DNA of 64,000 nt from Mytilus galloprovincialis (lineage: Eukaryota; Mollusca; Bivalvia; Mytilida; Mytilidae): assembly GCF_965363235.1 (NCBI RefSeq), contig NC_134849.1, positions 57,245,122-57,309,121 of the forward strand, written 5' to 3'. Positions 60,981 to 64,000 of the stretch are shown here, one piece after another. Below the pieces are notes generated by a model. That model was not told the origin of the DNA, did not search any database, and saw only the letters and a list, made by a program, of their open reading frames with translations. Position 1 is the first letter of the stretch. The number at the start of each line of letters is the position of its first letter. Position numbers and translations under genes: made by a program.

Positions 60981-61381
60981 TGATATAGTTGGATAAAAGG
61001 TAAACTCATCAGTTCTAATTTTAGTACTTGATATCTTCAAAAAACAATCTTCAGATTTGTGAAATTAGTTCCATTTCCATTAAAATTTCTTTATCATGAC
61101 TATGTTTTTTTGTTTATCTATGTAGATTCTTTCAATTCTAGACTGTGGGACTTATATATACCATTGTTGTATTGTGCGTGTTAGCTTATAGCCCTTTCCA
61201 TTGCCGATAATTGATGAAGTTTGCAAAGAAAATCATATTCACATTTAATAAAGTTTATTGAATAAATGCACATTTGTACCCCAATGGGGTTGAAGGCATA
61301 TATAATAAATCAACACAATACATCATACAAAAATAACAAAAGAACAAAACATTATATATATATATACCGTATATGTAACTA

Positions 61382-61770
61382 TCATGCAGTTGTTGAGTCC
61401 ACCCTCCTCTGTGACCATGACTTTTTAACAAATGGAGCAGCATACTGCATAATTGACGGACACGAAAGACATAAAACTAATTTATCCAAATCATCCATAT
61501 TATCTATATCGGAATAGATATTTCTAACTTTCTGCAAAAATTCAAATCTCAAATCTTTATTTTTTGTACATGTAAATAAAAACTGTTCTTCGTCATCTAT
61601 TTTATTTAGACAACATTAATGTTGACATAAACGTTCTTCCCTTTTTATATTTTTGTATCTACCCCTTTCAATTTCCAAAATATGGTCACTTACCCTTAAT
61701 TTAGTAATTTTTTTCCTTATTTCAAAGTTATTCTCTTTAAGTAAATAAGGCTCTAGTTTGGGTTCCTGTA
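61382..61770 (-). pseudogene. 3' end of a non-LTR retrotransposon ORF2 (decayed LINE)
   Basis: On the minus strand the conceptual translation has ITKLRVSDHILEIERGRY, then IKREERLCQH, an internal stop, then KIDDEEQFLFTC and about 50 further residues to TGA. The order 'K.R.S.H.L.IE.GR' - 'R.ER.C..C' - 'IEDE.HFL..C' is the C-terminal zinc-knuckle region of LINE ORF2 proteins. The stop/frameshift in the Cys motif and absence of the reverse transcriptase upstream show that it is a truncated dead copy. AT-rich 3' sequence continues to about 61260. Confidence 0.6.
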
Positions 61771-61779
61771 GACTTTATA

Positions 61780-63730
61780 TTCATTGATATTAAGAAATAC
61801 CAGATTTTCAAGTTAATTGTCCTTAAATATTATGTTGTGATTAGTTATTAATACAATTAGAGTGTAGGAGACATTTGTTCAGTAGGCCAAGTTAAAACAG
61901 GTCGGGATAAGACTTCACTTTGTGGCTTAATTCGGATTACGTTAAACCTTGATATCTATTGCATAAATTGTTGAAAAGATAATGAAATCCTGTTTTCGCT
62001 TGTTTGTAATTGTGACAGTGTTAATTTCAATTGAATTTTGTAAATAAAGTAAAAATCCTAAATGTAAATATCTCGAAGATTTTTGGCAGATATATACATG
62101 TAACCAAAAGAAAGAAAAAGAAAAACACGACCACAAAATCGTTTGAATGTTTAATTTTAAGACGTTAAAAGGCAAATTATGACTGAATTTGTGAGTATGT
62201 TTTAAAACTGTTTTTGTCTGAATTCAAGACGTAAAATTGAAAATAACTCTGTATGGATGTATGCGTTCGAATAGCTTTTTTGGATTAACCTTCATCGGAT
62301 ACGCTCAAAGCCGAATATTAGAAGGTCAAGGATTTTTGAGTACCGAAAAACGCGAGGAGCTGTATAATCAATATTGGGTAATTTCATCAGCAGTAGCTGC
62401 ATGTGTCTCTAGTAGTTTATGTTATCCTTTTTCATGTTTTGAAGCACATTGAGTGTACGATAAGTTTTATAAAAACCTAATAAAACACTACTTCATATAT
62501 ATGAGGATCTTAATGTGGGTCCTTTATTTCTGGAGTCTTTAAATGTTTAGGCCATTTGTTTGTATCTTTAAATATAACGCTTAATATTCTGTGAAATTCT
62601 CATGAAATGATTTCTCTATTGTTTTTTTCTACAATCATATGATTTTTTGTTTTTTTGTTTTTTCTGTACATCATTTATTTTTGTAATCAGTTTATATTTC
62701 ATCAACATATTCTTTTAATTGTTTTCCACAGTTATTTTGAATGCTTTGAATTGCACCATATTATTATCTTTTATTTAGATTTTTCGCAATTTTTTCTCTT
62801 TAAATTACTTGTTTATTTAATTGGTATTCTCTATTTTGGAAACACCAGCCATCCAGAACCTCATAGGGCTTGATATTAGCACTAAAGTTATTATGGTTAT
62901 ATATGTATAACAGGAACATTGTAAATATGCTAAATACAGGTATTGTCGGGGTGAGGTTTGAAATTCGTATGTAACTTGATTAACTTTATTCAGCATAGGA
63001 AAATTTTTGGATTGAAATTTGAAAACAAATCCAGCTTTACTGTAAATGAATGATTGTGTATATATATATATATGTGAATTATAGTTATATTGTTTACTTA
63101 TTTTGTATGTCACAAACTTAATGTTTAAAGTTTAATTTTAATATTTGAATTCAAAACTTTGTTTTCTCTATTGTCCCTCTAATGCTCAATTATTCGTGTT
63201 TTTAATAAAATTCATTATTTTCCTGTTTCATTGCCAACTTGTAATACCAGCATGATTATATATCCGTGCCGATGAAAATGTATGCCATGAATCAAAATAC
63301 ACAGCGTGAATTGGACCGTTCTTCATTTGTTGGTATTTGGTTATTTCTGTGCTTGGTAATTAGTTCGACCCAAAAATTGACCTCATTCGTTGGCGGTCAA
63401 AAAACATAAACATTCCTGACTTCTCTGAAGAAAGAGGCTGTGAACTTTTATACAAGCTTTCGCCACTTTCTTTTTCCAATTATACTACAGAGAATATATA
63501 TAAAACTACAAGAATAATGTTCCTATCTGACATGAAAAGTATGAAATAGATTTATACGACCATGAATCATGATAATCAAAAACATGACAACATTCTCCCC
63601 CTTTTTTCTTTTTATTTACTTTTTTCTAGTATGATTTTTTAGACAAAATTTATGCAGATGAAAACTAAATTGAAATCCCTAGTCTCTAAGATCAGCTTAT
63701 CGCTTGTGTAATATGACCACAGCCACTTAG
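61780..63730. other. Intergenic, no gene seen
   Basis: AT-rich; contains a TA microsatellite at about 63058-63073. The open frame at 62237-62452 (+, 71 codons) was examined and not recognised. Confidence 0.35.
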
Positions 63731-63737
63731 TAGACAT

Positions 63738-63855
63738 TCTATCAATATTACACAGGCACTTGTTTCTATCCATGGGAAAGTCTATCCATATTCATTTAGA
63801 TGGATAGTCGACCTTCCTATGGAAAGAAACAAGTGCCTGTGCAATATTAATAGAG
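63738..63855. mobile_element. Short MITE-like inverted repeat
   Basis: 118 bp; left TCTATCAATATTACACAGGC and right GCCTGTGCAATATTAATAGA with ACTTGTTTCTATCCAT pairing to ATGGAAAGAAACAAGT. Nearly a complete palindrome. Confidence 0.7.
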
Positions 63856-64000
63856 AAAAAGCCCATGCGAAGAAAAAATTGTGCAACTAACTTAAACTCT
63901 CAACGTAAATAACATTAAATTCATTGTACATCGTGACACTATTTCTTACCATTGACATTGTCCCACTTCTTATTAATTTGGAAATGACGTCTAGTCCCTG

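Noticed and set aside
1..64000. tRNA or rRNA genes
   Set aside because: No convincing B-box (GGTTCGANTCC) with a fitting cloverleaf and no rRNA-like stretch was found by eye; a covariance-model scan was not possible.

Overview
The window is AT-rich animal nuclear DNA: spliced genes with GT-AG introns, long introns, and a very high load of short transposons and tandem repeats. The dispersed repeats (for example the unit ending near 60912 and the SINE-like unit at 18765-18905), the GTC/GTCC-rich mobile elements and the protein sequences all point to a marine bivalve, most likely a mussel of the Mytilidae. This identification comes from recalled repeat families, not from a search.

Three protein genes are well supported. 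(1) 1916-18248, + strand: the 3' fourteen coding exons of the SRRT/ARS2 (Serrate) gene, whose 5' exons lie off the left edge. (2) 37035-46498, + strand: a complete nine-exon, 435-residue E2F1/2/3-class transcription factor with paired E2F sites in its own promoter and a U12-type AT-AC intron. (3) 57079-58065, - strand: an intronless 328-residue SAM-methyltransferase-like protein. A 108-codon ATG-less open frame (58372-58698, -) and the 3' end of a decayed LINE (61382-61770, -) are weaker calls. Nothing suggests that the three genes are co-regulated; SRRT (RNA cap-binding complex) and E2F (cell-cycle transcription) are simply neighbours.

The rest is a dense record of transposition. Four families share one architecture: a 5' subterminal motif that recurs inverted near the 3' end, then a short 3' hairpin, then TCTNG, with no target duplication seen. 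This is the layout of Helentron-type non-autonomous elements (12201-12981, 21251-23071, 31602-33893, 49212-49502). A PIF/Harbinger-like family starting GGCC with 3-bp target duplications has five copies (19325, 40385, 42479, 43080, 47536); three of them have a net size of about 1.0 kb. Several insertions are nested, including a three-level nest inside E2F intron 7 and a four-component U12 intron 6. A 3.6-kb TTAA-flanked element fills most of SRRT intron 3.

Tandem arrays include a 3-kb satellite of 48-bp units with a 271-bp higher-order period (23606-26594), and minisatellites of 27 bp (45946), about 35 bp (50640), 54 bp (53968) and 33 bp (59868). The long stop-free frames over these arrays come from unit lengths divisible by three and are not genes. 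No tRNA, rRNA or CRISPR array was seen.
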